A stretch of DNA of 64,000 nt from Mycocentrospora acerina (Eukaryota; Ascomycota; Dothideomycetes; Pleosporales): the NCBI GenBank assembly GCA_022701365.1, contig JAKUHH010000030.1, positions 559,107 to 623,106 of the forward strand, in the 5' to 3' direction. The translations under genes and the position numbers were made by a program. Shown one piece after another: positions 23,488 through 34,403 of this stretch (position 1 is its first letter; the number at the start of each line of letters is the position of its first letter). The notes beneath the pieces are model-generated. The model worked only from the letters and a program-made list of their open reading frames with translations, was not told the DNA's origin and did not search any database.

Positions 23488-25604
23488 ATGAACAACCAAC
23501 AGCAGTCGAACCGGCTGAACCTCAACTTTGGCCTGGGAGGCGGTGACCGCAACAACCAGTTTCAGAATGATGGTCGAGCGTTCCCCACCACCCCCTCGAC
23601 GTTCCCACAGCCTGTGTACCCAAACCAGGCTGGCCAGCAGGAGGTCTGGGGCGCACAACAGCAACAACAACAGCAGCAGCAGCAGCAACAGCACGGCAAT
23701 GGCTACAGCGGAGGCTACTTTGCGAACCCCTACCAGCAGGCCCAGTACCAGGGACAGCAGGGGAACCTTCAGGCCCCTGGCCAGGCTCGCTACGATGCTA
23801 ATGGCCTTGCACAGCAGCTCTCCCATCAGCACCTGGGAGGCAGTGGCCGCTCTGGAAGCCCATATGGTCGTCAGGCCTCACCGGGCCAGCAACGCCCCCG
23901 TACGGCTGATAACAGGGGTGGTTATGGCTACGGAAGCTATGGAGGCAGCTCTGCACCCCGGGGGCCCTCGCTCACAGACGAGGAGCCTGCGCCAAAGAAC
24001 CCAGAGAAGTACTCTGAGAATATTGCAAAGCAGGCGACCATGTCCAAGAGTCTGATCAACACCTTCTTCAAAGACAGCGTCCAGCGGGCACGCGACCGAA
24101 ACCAAAGGTGATTACAGCACTGCACATGTCCCACCAAATAATGCTAACGTACAAACAGAGCTCTGGAGCTGGAGTCCATTATGAAGGAGCCCTCAATCTC
24201 CGACAACCGCAAAGCCCAAAAGGAGCAGAACATGCGCCGCGCCGAGATTGAGTATTTGCGTTTCCTGCGAACAAAGGAGAAGCCCGAGAACTTTTCAACA
24301 CTGAAGATCATCGGCAAGGGTGCTTTTGGAGAAGTCAAGCTTGTCCAGCGGAGGAACGACGGCAAGATATATGCGCTGAAGTCGCTTGTCAAACAAGAAA
24401 TGGTAGGATCTTAAGACTTGCTGTATCTGGCAAAAAAGCACCAGGCTAACAGCAAGCAGTTCAAAAAAGACCAGCTTGCTCACGTCCGATCAGAACGTGA
24501 CGTTCTTGCCGAATCTGACAGCCCGTGGGTTGTAAAGCTCCACACTACATTCCAGGATAACACCTTCCTATACATGCTTATGGAGTTCTTGCCTGGAGGT
24601 GATTTGATGACTATGCTCATCAAATACGAAATCTTCACCGAGGACATTACCCGCTTCTACATGGCAGAAATCGTGCTGGCCATAGAAGCTGTTCACAAGC
24701 TAGGGTTCATACATCGGTAAGACTCACATGCTCTATACGATTACATCATATTTGCTAACAACACAAAGTGACATCAAGCCTGACAACATCCTGCTAGACC
24801 GTGGAGGCCACATCAAGTTGACTGATTTCGGTCTGTCAACAGGCTTCCACAAGGAACACGACGCAGGCTACTACAAAAAGCTGCTTGCTGGCGGCGCGCA
24901 CAAGTCCGCTCGGGACAACCGAAACTCGATGAACTTGGACCAAATTCAGTTGACCGTCAGCAACCGTACTCAAATCAACACATGGAGGAAGTCACGTCGT
25001 CAACTCGCTTACTCCACAGTGGGTACTCCAGACTACATTGCGCCGGAGATTTTCAGTGGTCAAGGGTACGATTTCGGCTGCGATTGGTGGTCTGTTGGGA
25101 CTATCATGTTTGAATGCCTTATCGGCTGGCCGCCGTTTTGCGCAGAGGAGCCACACGACACATACCGCAAAATTGTTGACTGGCCGCGCAACTTGCATTT
25201 TCCACCAGACCAACAGCTTGGTGCGGAGGCTGAGGATTTTGTCAGGCGGTGAGTATTCCTTGCGTTGTTCTTTCACAAACTTCAAGGCTAACGGAAATCT
25301 TTCTAGCCTAATCTGTGATGCCGAGCATCGTATTGGTCGCATTGGCGGCGCAAGCGAAATCCGGCAGCACCCCTTCTTCCGCGGTGTCTCCTGGGATGGT
25401 CTCCGCCGCATCCGTGCGCCGTTCGAGCCCAAACTGCAGTCCAATGTCGACACGCAATACTTCCCCATTGATGAGATTGACCAGAACGACACGAGCGCCG
25501 CGTACAGGGCACAGGCTGCACAGTCGGGCGACGACGAGTATGCAACAAGCTTGCCATTTATTGGGTACACGTACAAGCGTTTCGATGCCTTTAGGGGATC
25601 TTAG
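23488..25604 (+). CDS. COT1: NDR/LATS-family Ser/Thr kinase COT1 (Orb6/Cbk1 type)
   Basis: Five exons (23488-24107, 24159-24402, 24460-24716, 24769-25248, 25307-25604) give 632 residues. COT1 is the NDR kinase of the RAM/MOR pathway and controls hyphal tip growth and septation with Mob2. The N-terminal 200 residues are Gln/Gly/Tyr-rich with a 12-Gln run. Then come the Mob-binding helices (KSLINTFFKDSV, RRAEIEYLRFLR), the glycine loop GKGAFGEV, the catalytic HRDIKPDN (intron 3 splits the Arg codon) and DFG. An extended insert before TVGTPDYIAPE is typical of NDR kinases. The C-terminal hydrophobic motif FIGYTYKRF carries the Thr that upstream GCK kinases phosphorylate. All four introns are 51-58 nt with GT-AG ends. 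Confidence 0.95.
23656..23691 (+). repeat. CAG/CAA repeat encoding 12 glutamines in COT1
   Basis: Twelve Gln codons in a row (seven CAG, five CAA) encode residues 57-68 of the kinase N-terminal extension. Length variation here would be in frame. Confidence 0.9.
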
Positions 25605-26361
25605 GAGGTCTGCGAATTGCCTGGATGCAACGCTAGTTCGGATGATGATTGCATGAGCTATGATGGTCTTGCGGGGAGGAACTCTAACTGTAGGACGACA
25701 TCCCATATCAGACATGAGCATCGCACGGGCGTCGGATTTGGTATCGTTTTTCTTCGCTTCCTACATGCTGCTACATTCGTATTTCCTCCATGTACTGCTG
25801 CCATTTTCATAGTCGGAGTATTATGGACGGTTAATGTTGTGTGTGCATCTTTGTAGTAGTTTCAAGTGCAGCGTTGCCTATCTTTATTGTGTTAGGAGTG
25901 GATATGCTGGATGTATGTACTTCCAGGAGGTTGGAGGTTTGCGAAACGATCAACCTGGACATATGGTAGAGATGGGGTATTGAGAAGACTTTCAAGGGTA
26001 GAATCAAGCCAGCATCTTGCGCATGGTATCGGTCTCTATGAATGTGGCCGTGATACTGAATAGTTCTGCGGCTCAAGTCGTTTTCTCTTTTCCAATTCGC
26101 TACCTATGCTTGTCTTTATAAACAATTAGACTTGTGTGTTGTACACTTCTCTCAGGCAAAGCTGGGAGATTCCCCATGTCGACCCAATAACTCCATGCTT
26201 CAAAAGCAGCAAACAGCTCAACTTGTGCGTCTAGTACTTTCTCCCCTCCACATTTGGTCGGTTGTACATGTACATCTCCTCCTCGTGGCTCCTGTCTGCG
26301 CACCTCGCGCCATCTTGTAATACTCTGAGCGTCCCAATCGATCGATCAATCAACCACTCCC
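25605..26361. other. Convergent 3' region between COT1 and RPB12
   Basis: About 750 bases holding both terminator regions. No coding frame looks real. A short ATCGATCGATCAATCAA run lies at about 26338-26354. Confidence 0.45.
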
Positions 26362-26770
26362 TCATCGCGCCTCAAACTGCACCATGCTATACACACGTTA
26401 GCTTCTTGCTCTGTAACCCATGAATAAGCCCTTCTTCTCTTCCTCTCTCTTCCTCTCTCTGTCTTTATTTTTCTCTCTCTTCCACTCCTCTCTTCTCCTC
26501 CCATCCAACAGCCCCCCTTCCCGAAATTCCAGAATCCTAAAAAATCCCTACTCTAGCTTTCCAAAAAAAAAAAAAAACTCACCGGTTCGTCCTCTGCTTG
26601 TACAACACGCGATGTCCGCAGTTCCTGCAGCGGATGGGCTCGCCGCGCTTGAGCGGGACGTCGTTGTCGCAGTCGCCGCACTTGTAGAGGACTGTGCGGG
26701 CGGTTGCTGCTGCTGCGGCGGCGGCGTCGTCTTGCGCGGTGGTGGCGGGGGGTTGGTATTGGGAGGACAT
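26362..26770 (-). CDS. RPB12: RNA polymerase I/II/III shared subunit Rpb12 (RPABC4)
   Basis: Two exons (26770-26583 and 26386-26362) give 70 residues, the same length as yeast Rpc10/Rpb12. Rpb12 is a small zinc-binding subunit of all three nuclear RNA polymerases. After a low-complexity Ala/Gln-rich N-terminus come YKCGDC and IRCRNCGHRVLYK, two C-x2-C pairs that bind one zinc, and the C-terminal RTNRMVQFEAR that is nearly invariant. The last eight residues come from a 25-nt second exon after a 196-nt intron (26387-26582), so a continuous reading frame would miss the true C-terminus. The intron begins GTGAG plus a T run, has a long purine-rich tract on the coding strand and ends TATAG. The splice splits an Arg codon. 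Confidence 0.93.
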
Positions 26771-27994
26771 TTTCCTTTTAGAGAAGGGGTTTGCGCGTTG
26801 AGATGTTGCGAGTAAAGAGTTTTGTATTTTTGGGGGGCGGGGGCGGAGAGCGGCAGATAAATGGGTGGTTGCGTGAGGGTGTGTTGGTTATGAGGAGGGC
26901 GGTGATGGGTACAGAGGCTGGTTTGGGGATAATTTGAAAGCGGTGAGGGAGGGCGGCAGAATTCGGATAAGTGGGGCTAGGGGTTCAACGTGCTATCGAT
27001 AACGGGTGTGACGCAGTTGGGAGGATGCTTTATTCGTATTTCGTAAACGACGGGGGAAGAGTGATTTGAAATTTTCTTGAATTTCTTTGACGTGGCTGAA
27101 AGTACTGGAGAGTTTGTAATTGTCCTTTCATCATTTCAGTCTCACGGATAGCTCTATGCTTATGGAATTAGGCGTCTGATCAGTTGCATCAAACAGTGCC
27201 TTGAGCAGAAGTAGTAATTATTTGCACGAACTTTGTTACTAGACTACTGTACTTCTGGCGTCGCTGTCTTGTTCCCTTTATTAAAAGATCAATTATGTAT
27301 TTAATTTAATTCTCCTTACAACTTTAGCAAGACGACAGCTTCTAATTGTTCCGGATCGATCTCAGTGCTCGAGCAGATATACAATGGGCGACGAGAAAGC
27401 TGGAATGTGTAAAAGCAAAATACAGTTGGAAAACAATATGCTGCAGTGCTGAATCAATTTCACAGAAAATGAAAACGTGCCAATACTAGTGCGTACTTAT
27501 TCACTGCGTGTGGTTGAGATCGTACGGACGAGAAGAGATCGTGCATGTTATCTTCGTGGTGATGTAGTTCTCTGAGCAGAGACGGGTGATGAGAGTGGAA
27601 AATACAAGCAAAGATTTGTAAAGCTATGATTAGCTTTACCAAAGAAGATTCTTGAAGCCTGTGAGATAATGTAGTAGAGATTCCTGCGTACAGGTTCAAT
27701 ACATGACCATACAGACTATTCAGTCTCCCTGGTTTTTATGATCTCAATATATGTTGATTTGTGCGACGAATAGCTACGGCAAGAACTGGATAAGTAAAAT
27801 CATATTGATTTACAGTTTCCAAGTGTCATCTTTGTATCATATCACTAACTATGGCGCTTTGGTTGCCACTCATCATCTTATTTGACATTTCTTGTATAGC
27901 CAAAAGCCGTAGCCTCGTAAGCCAAATTCTAACCCGTAGTCATCATGCTGATGATCTCGCTCCATTTTCGTGGAGTTGCTATCGACTACGTACT
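26771..27994. other. Upstream region of RPB12 and 3' region of SEC13
   Basis: About 1.2 kb, G-rich near RPB12 and AT-rich from about 27.0 kb. No coding frame over 80 codons looks like a protein. I see no RNA gene. Confidence 0.4.
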
Positions 27995-29128
27995 TTACTC
28001 CTCGATAGTCTTGACACACTCCCATTCACCACTCAACCTCTCCTTCCACAGGCTGACCCTGTTGTCACCAGTGCTTACTGCAAGTACATTACCGCTTAGA
28101 CTCCAGCTTACGCGCCAGGCGACAGCATCGACATTGAGAACGGTGGACTTCCAGTCAACTGTACTTGGTCAGAACCTATTGTGCACAACAAATCTTGTGA
28201 TACGTACGCAAATCCGAAGATGTCCAAATGCGCACAGTCTTGTCTTGCGACGCAGATGCAATGTATGACTTGGACAAAACTGTGGGCGACCACGCAACAT
28301 CACGCACCCAATCTGTGTGTCCTGGCAAGATCTGCGTGTTTTGCCAGCTCCCTGTTTCAAGGTTGAAGTCCCACAGCTTGACCTGGCAATCGCTTCCGCC
28401 GGTAACAAATCGTCTCGCAGCACCCGCTTGGTTCCCACTTGCGCTAATGACTTGCCCGGGAGCAACCGCAGGAGCCCAAGAAACACTATTTACGCCAGAG
28501 CCGCAAGCCTGGAAGATTTGGTGTGTCCAAGCATTATCCTTGAATTCGAGGACCGAGACGTTGCCGTCAGAAGAGGCGCATGCAAGGAGACAGCCCGCCT
28601 CGTGGGGTGCCCAGGCGACAAGGTTTACGGATGCGGTGTGCAGAGCAACGTCGTAGATCTTTTGCCAGGCGCCCGACTGTTCGCGCCAAATGAGAACTTT
28701 GCCGTCGTAGGAAGAAGAGGCGAGAATGTTGCCGTACTTGGGGTGTGCCCATGCAACGCACCAGACGGCACCTTCATGTCTGTCCACCTGTCAACATCTT
28801 GCAAGGGCGGTCGTCGCGAATGACGTACCCTTTCAGCGTCTCGACCAGCCTGTGGTTCTCGCCCTCGACCTCGAAAATCTTGATTGTCTTGTCTGAAGAG
28901 CATGTCGCTAGCCGCCGGCCATAGTAGTCCAGCACGGCGTCATGCTGCGTCTCATTAGCTTCTATCGAAAGCAGATCGATGTTGTGTCCGCTGGCTGCCA
29001 TTGCGCGCGTCTCTCCGTGAGCGTTGCAGGGTGGAAATTGTGTGTGTATGTGCCAGAAGGCTCTGACGGATTGGCAGACGTACAATCATCTCATCGTGTC
29101 CGGAATTTGCTATAACGTTTGCCTGCAT
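27995..29128 (-). CDS. SEC13: COPII coat / nucleoporin WD40 protein Sec13
   Basis: Four exons (29128-29084, 28944-28829, 28779-28208, 28158-27995) give 298 residues, the normal Sec13 length. Sec13 forms the outer COPII cage with Sec31, is part of the Nup84 nuclear pore complex and also of SEACAT. The N-terminus reads MQANVIANSGHDEMI, then HDAVLDYYGRRLATCSSDKT, followed by GHEGAVWCVAWAHPKYGN, VNLVAWAPHEAGCLLACASSD, GHTDWVRDVAWSPT and the SASQDKTVRIW blade, ending VKTIEE. The first exon is only 45 nt and lies behind a 139-nt intron; the other introns are 49 nt each. A continuous frame from inside intron 1 would give a false N-terminus. Divergent to the GIY-YIG gene. Confidence 0.95.
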
Positions 29129-30112
29129 TGCTGTAATTAGCGGGAGAAGCTCGGGAAAGCGCGTTTGCAGTGCGCAGCGGGGAAGAACTTGCCATTTTTG
29201 GTGTGCAGCAGTCGCGCAGGGGAATATGGCTTTGAATCGACTACAGAGTCTGAGCGTGGTAGGCGGGAATAGGAAAGGAAGCAAGATGTCGCGGCTAGGT
29301 GTCTGTAGCTTGGGCTTGGATGTGATGCTGTGGCCTCAACTGCAGGGGTCGTGGCTGTTCCAGGGTGATGAGATAAGATTAGATCGGATCGCCCAACTTC
29401 CAACGCGGCAAGCATCAACTGTTTGTTTGTTTGTTTGCAATAGCTTGTGACAGGTCGCTACCCGAGTTGCTCTGTACAGACCAGTGAGTTGTCTTTACAG
29501 GGCCAGGCTGTTGGGTGATTCGCCCTTCTTATGGTTCCACGGCTTGAACAAGGCCTCTCTCTCTCTCTTCTTCTTCTTCTTCTTCTTCTTCTTCTTCTTC
29601 CTCTTCAAGACAGAGAAGTATAAGCTAAAGATTACAAGCCTATACATATTGCTCCACTAAACTATACGTGCTTCTGCCTGCTGCCACACTTCCATCCAAG
29701 CGGCACCAACAAAGGTGTGGCTGTTCAGTAGTGCAAGGCCGCCAACACGATCGAGTTTGGTGCCTGTCAGAAAGGGCACCAAAGGCGCCCGCATTCAACG
29801 CTTCACAAACCTTCCGGATTAGGCATATTCGTTTGACAGGCGCTAAGGCCCTCCATCAGCCTCATCCATTCTAAACACCAATCTTTGTATCGTCACTCGA
29901 ACTTCTAGTCGCGACACCATTCATCAACACAGACCCCTAGCCTCAAATATCACAGCTAGGTAGTAGACACATAACACCCTACTTCCATACCACCCATCTC
30001 AGTATCACTTCGTTTTCGCCCCAGGTTGCCATGCGCTAAACCCATCTGGGTGCGTTGCTGTCCACCTTGCCAGCATCATCGTGTACTCCGATCCAGTCAT
30101 CTCTCCACTAAC
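29129..30112. promoter_or_regulatory. Intergenic region between divergent SEC13 and GIY-YIG gene
   Basis: Nearly 1 kb holding both promoters. It contains four TTTG/GTTT units near 29421 and a CT then CTT microsatellite. No gene-like frame was found. Confidence 0.45.
29555..29606 (+). repeat. (CT)n(CTT)n microsatellite
   Basis: A short CT run changes into about eleven CTT units, giving an uninterrupted pyrimidine tract on the plus strand in the shared SEC13/GIY-YIG intergenic region. Confidence 0.9.
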
Positions 30113-31370
30113 ATGGCGACTACACACGGGTCTTCGTATCCCTCCTCCTACTCTCAAAATCATCAGCATTCCTCATCACCGTCACTAAAAATGTACGACA
30201 TCCCAGACCAACTATCGCCAGCTCAGGTTGAAGCAAGGAAAATTTTGACCCATATTTTGGACAAAATGAAACAGACAGAATCGAAATATTATGCACGGTA
30301 TGGAGAGTGGGTTGAGCGGCACCCGGAACTGGACAACTTTTGCTTTCGTTGTATTAGACCACAAGTATGGACGTTCTTAGGTGGAAGGTGGAGTCTTGAT
30401 GGGTGAGTAGCTTTTGGGAATGAGCTGTGAGTAAGCTGTGAGCAAGAGACTGATGACACGATAGGCTGAAAGCAGTTGGAGGTGATCTTAGATTCGAAGG
30501 TCGTGGAGTGTACTTGAACGGTGTGCTCGGCCTTGACAAAAGGTAAGCTTAATGATACAAGTGCACCGCATTCATTCCTCATAATTAGTTGGGTCTGTTT
30601 CCAAACAAACAAAATTTTTTACCATGTCAAAACTACAACTTTGATCTGATTGTTTGTATAGAGTCCGAACATACATTGGCCAAGCAGCCTCTCTCCGTCA
30701 ACGTTTCGCTCAGCATCTCAACTTCCGCTACCGTCGCGACAACCCAAGCCTCCACTACCACGCCATCCAAAAAAGCATCTATAACGCCTTCGGTACTCTC
30801 GCACTGCTACCCTTACCCAACATGGGCAATCACACCTTACCCGGCATGGACTCTCCTGACCTACTACTCAACGTCATAGAAATGTGGATGGCTCTCGTGT
30901 TCCGTAGTCTTCCAACCCAAGCCCTCGAGGCCTGGATACCGGACGATGTCAATGCCAGCCGAAAGCAAGGCAAAGAAGGTGAGTTCGGCGGCTTGAACAT
31001 CGCTATCCCTCTAGACCAAGGTGGAAGGGAGAGAGTGTGGATCGATCTCAGCGAGTGCGGCGATCCACTCGTACAGGAATATCTCGGCATTGTTGAGAAT
31101 AACCCTGCGATTGATCAGAAGAATCGCAACGACGTGCCATCCACGAACACCAGAATCAAGATGGAAGCAGAAGGGGGTGTAAGTGCGTCGAAGAAAAAGA
31201 ACACAGATAGCGTGCAGGAAGTATTTGCAGAGAGGAGAAGAAAGTACACCGAATTGGCAAAGAGACGCAATCGCAGGGGTTATACCGAAAATCAAGTTTC
31301 GCCCATCACAGTGGTGGCAGTTGGAGTGGCAGTCGTATTTGGCATTATGTTGCTAAGAAATAAAAGATGA
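30113..31370 (+). CDS. GIY-YIG-domain protein with C-terminal membrane anchor
   Basis: Three exons (30113-30402, 30465-30542, 30662-31370) give 358 residues. After a helical N-terminal region, the GIY-YIG core appears as GVY at residues 111-113, YIG at 127-129 and the following SLRQRFAQH with Arg135/137, then HYHAIQKS. A later LLNVIEMWMALVF segment offers the Glu expected for metal binding. GIY-YIG domains are usually endonucleases (UvrC, SLX1, homing enzymes). No RING or other SLX1 partner domain is present. The C-terminus is basic, then has one hydrophobic stretch (about 338-354, VVAVGVAVVFGIML) and ends RNKR, a tail-anchor topology. Intron 2 (119 nt) falls between the GVY and YIG strands. 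Nuclease activity and membrane location are inference. Confidence 0.75.
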
Positions 31371-31736
31371 GACTGAAGATAATGATTAGAAAGAGCTGGT
31401 CATACTATTCATGCTTTTACTTTTCATGGATCTATTGTCATTGATAAACTATGAACAATGTCTGAAGCAGGAGCAAATCGCAGGACGAGACAGAAACCTA
31501 TCAACGTCCTCTATACTACGACATGTTAAAGAAAACTCGTACGCCGTGTCTCACCTAGAGTTTGAGACAAAAGATGAAAGACATTATCTACACGCTCATT
31601 ATACCATTGGTAACTCTCGACCTTCAAGGTTCATACGAACGCATTACGAAGCAAGAAGAAGAAAAGCCTGTTCAAGCCTATCATCCCACAACTACACCAC
31701 CTTTCTTCCACTTCAGCTACCCCAAATGACAAGATC
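31371..31736. other. Convergent 3' region between GIY-YIG gene and LPMO
   Basis: 366 bases between two stop codons on opposite strands. Nothing beyond ordinary 3' sequence is visible. Confidence 0.4.
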
Positions 31737-32867
31737 TTAAACAGTACCACGCTGAGCACGATTCACATACTCCCGCTTGGCAATTTTACCATTCTCGCAC
31801 TTGGTTCCAGCGGCTACTTCCTGCCAGATGACTTTACCCCAGTTACAGAGACCGAACTGTGTCTCGCCGTTGCAGATCAGTGCGCCATTAGGAGAACAGG
31901 CAGTATTGCCAGTACCCGTACCAGCGTCGGGTGTAGCTGAGGGCTTGAGGATAGGAGAAGCGTTAGGGGTAGAGGGAGCCTTGGTTGTCGAAGCAGGCGC
32001 ATAGGAGGTGTGGTCGTGGTCTTCGGATGGACGAGAAATATTTTGTACGGGACTCTGGGGCGCAGTAATAGTGGTGAAAGTATCGAGCGTCGAGGTCGGA
32101 GCTGTCGTCACAGAAGGCGGAGGAGAAGGAATTCCAGGGTTGGCAATGGAAGTCGTTACAGCGCCAGAGCTTGAGCTAGTATTATCACCTGCTGGAATCT
32201 TGCCACACAAAGGAGCAAAGGGCCCAGCCCCGACCGTGGTTGAGTATTTGCCTGGGTTGTCGAACATGTAGTCTGTACCCTCGGATGTCTTACAGGTACC
32301 CTGACCTTGGATGTTGGCAACAGCCATATCGGGAAGGGAGTTGAAGGCCACTGTGTTGGATGAGCCGCCTGAGACAGTGATGGGCGCGCAATTCATGTAC
32401 ATCTCGCGGTTGCCGATTTTATTGAACCACGTCCAGGCCATGGCCATCTCGCCATTGGGCAGCTCAGAAGGAACCTTGAAAGGAAAAGTCGCCGGCTTAT
32501 CCCCAGCAGCAAGATTACCTGTCTTCGACGCTGGACATCCGCCTTCAATGCTGTAGATCACCTTCCACTTTGATGAGGGAGAAGGTGTCTTGTCAGCAGT
32601 GACAGCGAGTTGGCATGAGCCGCCAGCGTGCACGGCAGTTCCAGTGAATTTAAGAACCTGCTCCGAGCCGACAGGCCAGTCGTTCATCTTGTTGACTTCG
32701 TATGAGCCGCCAGCGCTGACTTTGCAGGGAAAGTCAGTGCCAGAGGCCGAGAGAGGCGAGTTGTTTGGTGAGCCGAAGGGGACGGGGTTCGCCATAATCA
32801 TATGTGCATTGACCGAGAAAGGGGCCATGGTCAGCATGGCGGCTGAGAAGATCTTGAAATTGAACAT
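31737..32867 (-). CDS. AA11-type lytic polysaccharide monooxygenase with X278-like C-terminal module
   Basis: A single-exon gene of 376 residues for a secreted copper enzyme that, in characterised AA11 members, oxidatively cleaves chitin. A signal peptide of about 21 residues ends SVNA, leaving His22 as the N-terminal residue of the mature protein (HMIMANPVPFG). The second His of the copper brace is His80 in VHAGGSCQ, and the NREMYMNC segment supplies the region around the axial Tyr. Cysteines pair as in the family (CKVS, GSCQ, GGCP, MNCAP, GTCKTS, PLCGK). A Ser/Thr/Pro-rich linker leads to the C-terminal module with ACSPNGALICNG, TQFGLCNWGKV and AAGTKCENGKI. This is the usual AA11 plus X278 architecture. 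Likely roles are cell-wall remodelling or attack on fungal or arthropod chitin. Confidence 0.88.
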   Translation of the reverse strand: MFNFKIFSAAMLTMAPFSVNAHMIMANPVPFGSPNNSPLSASGTDFPCKVSAGGSYEVNKMNDWPVGSEQVLKFTGTAVHAGGSCQLAVTADKTPSPSSKWKVIYSIEGGCPASKTGNLAAGDKPATFPFKVPSELPNGEMAMAWTWFNKIGNREMYMNCAPITVSGGSSNTVAFNSLPDMAVANIQGQGTCKTSEGTDYMFDNPGKYSTTVGAGPFAPLCGKIPAGDNTSSSSGAVTTSIANPGIPSPPPSVTTAPTSTLDTFTTITAPQSPVQNISRPSEDHDHTSYAPASTTKAPSTPNASPILKPSATPDAGTGTGNTACSPNGALICNGETQFGLCNWGKVIWQEVAAGTKCENGKIAKREYVNRAQRGTV

Positions 32868-34403
32868 ATCGATTCGTAGGCTTATTGGAATGTTGATGAG
32901 TTGGAAACCGGAGGATCTGAGAATGAACGTGTATTTGAAACTGGGAGTAGTTTGTGATGAACTCAGTCGTGCTTTGAATGAATGTGGGTTGATTTGTTTG
33001 GTTTGAGAAGGGAATTGTTAGATTAAAGGAGAGTGAGGGAAAGACTTATACAGATAGGGAGCTTCGAGGGCGTTGTGTAGTGCGTGGTGAAAATACGTTA
33101 GCATTGTCGAGGTATTTCACAATAACTTCACAACAGACTGACGTCACACGACTTCTACGCGTGAACAAAGAGGTGAAGGTGAATGACTAGATAGCAATCC
33201 CCGAAGTCTTACATCAAAGGCGGGTCACATGGAGAATATGAAATAATGTTGAAACGACAAGAACAAGGCAGCTGATGCAGCCGGCTCCCTACCATGAGTG
33301 TGACATACCTTCGAGTGAGAGACTAGTTACATGTTCTGAATTTGTTTAAATAACTGCATAAAGTGACGTGGAGATGGAGTAAATCAAAACCGAAAAGTCA
33401 TACGAATGAGGGGGCAGTGAATCAACTAAGCATACAAAAGTATGAGGAAGTTGAACATGGTAATGCAGTGAAATGATGATAGAGATGGCATCCGATTTTA
33501 AGGTATCTAACCTTGGTTGCTAAGGATAGGAGGTCATGGCAATCACTGAATCGATTGGCTTGAGCACGTTAGAAAGAACGAAGTAAGGTCATACTAGACA
33601 CTCACCTGCCGTTTGGTCCAAAGACACACTTTAATCGTCAATTATATAATGATACTGTTAAAAATCACATGTTCAAAAACCTCAGGCATTCTCAGGAGTA
33701 CATTTACCCAGCTTTGGGCCACACATTGGTGATTCAATCACTTAATGTCATATTTCTGCTATACCCAACCGCTGAAGTTTAACAGATACAGATTTGGAGT
33801 GTGTGCCTCAGACAGACAGTTTAATCCTTGTACTAATTATCGAACCATAGCGTTTCTAGAGTAATTTAAGGATGAAGAAGTGAGTGACTGGCAGGATCGA
33901 TGTACTGGGGAAGACTATAAGAGTGCTTGGCGCTCTTGTGTCACTGTAACTTTCTGCATTGACTGTTGAATGTCATCAGCCAGGCAAATAAGACTGATAA
34001 AGAGCCCAAATCCACAAGTGACATGTATCAAAATCGAAATGTCGGCAAAATACGTTTGTGATGGGCGAGGAACAGCACTGGATGCGGACAGTGGACGTGA
34101 ACATGGATGGAGCTAGCCTAGCCTAGCGTGGCCTAGCGTTTTGGCATTGTAGGAAGCGTGTGCGCGAGACGTTCAAGCCGACCTGCACCAATCCCCAGGA
34201 AGGAAGCAACACGCGCAATTCAGACGGCACAGGCGGAACGACGGATGACCTGGGTGAAATAAGTGCCGTGGACGAGTTTATGGGTTCTCGCGCCCTCTGC
34301 ATTCGCCTCGCCTCTCGACTCAGAACGCTGCAACGCGTCCCCGAGCTCGCAAGCTCTTGAGCTCCCTCACTTTTCGCAACTGGCCATCACGCGCATCGCA
34401 GCC
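32868..34403. other. AT-rich region upstream of LPMO and SFH1 (divergent)
   Basis: About 1.5 kb between two divergent genes. A short cluster of CCTAGC-like repeats lies near 34112-34138. No coding frame or RNA gene is evident. Confidence 0.4.

Noticed and set aside
28317..28823. 168-codon plus-strand frame across SEC13
   Set aside because: Antisense of the WD40 repeats; SEC13 is clear on the minus strand.
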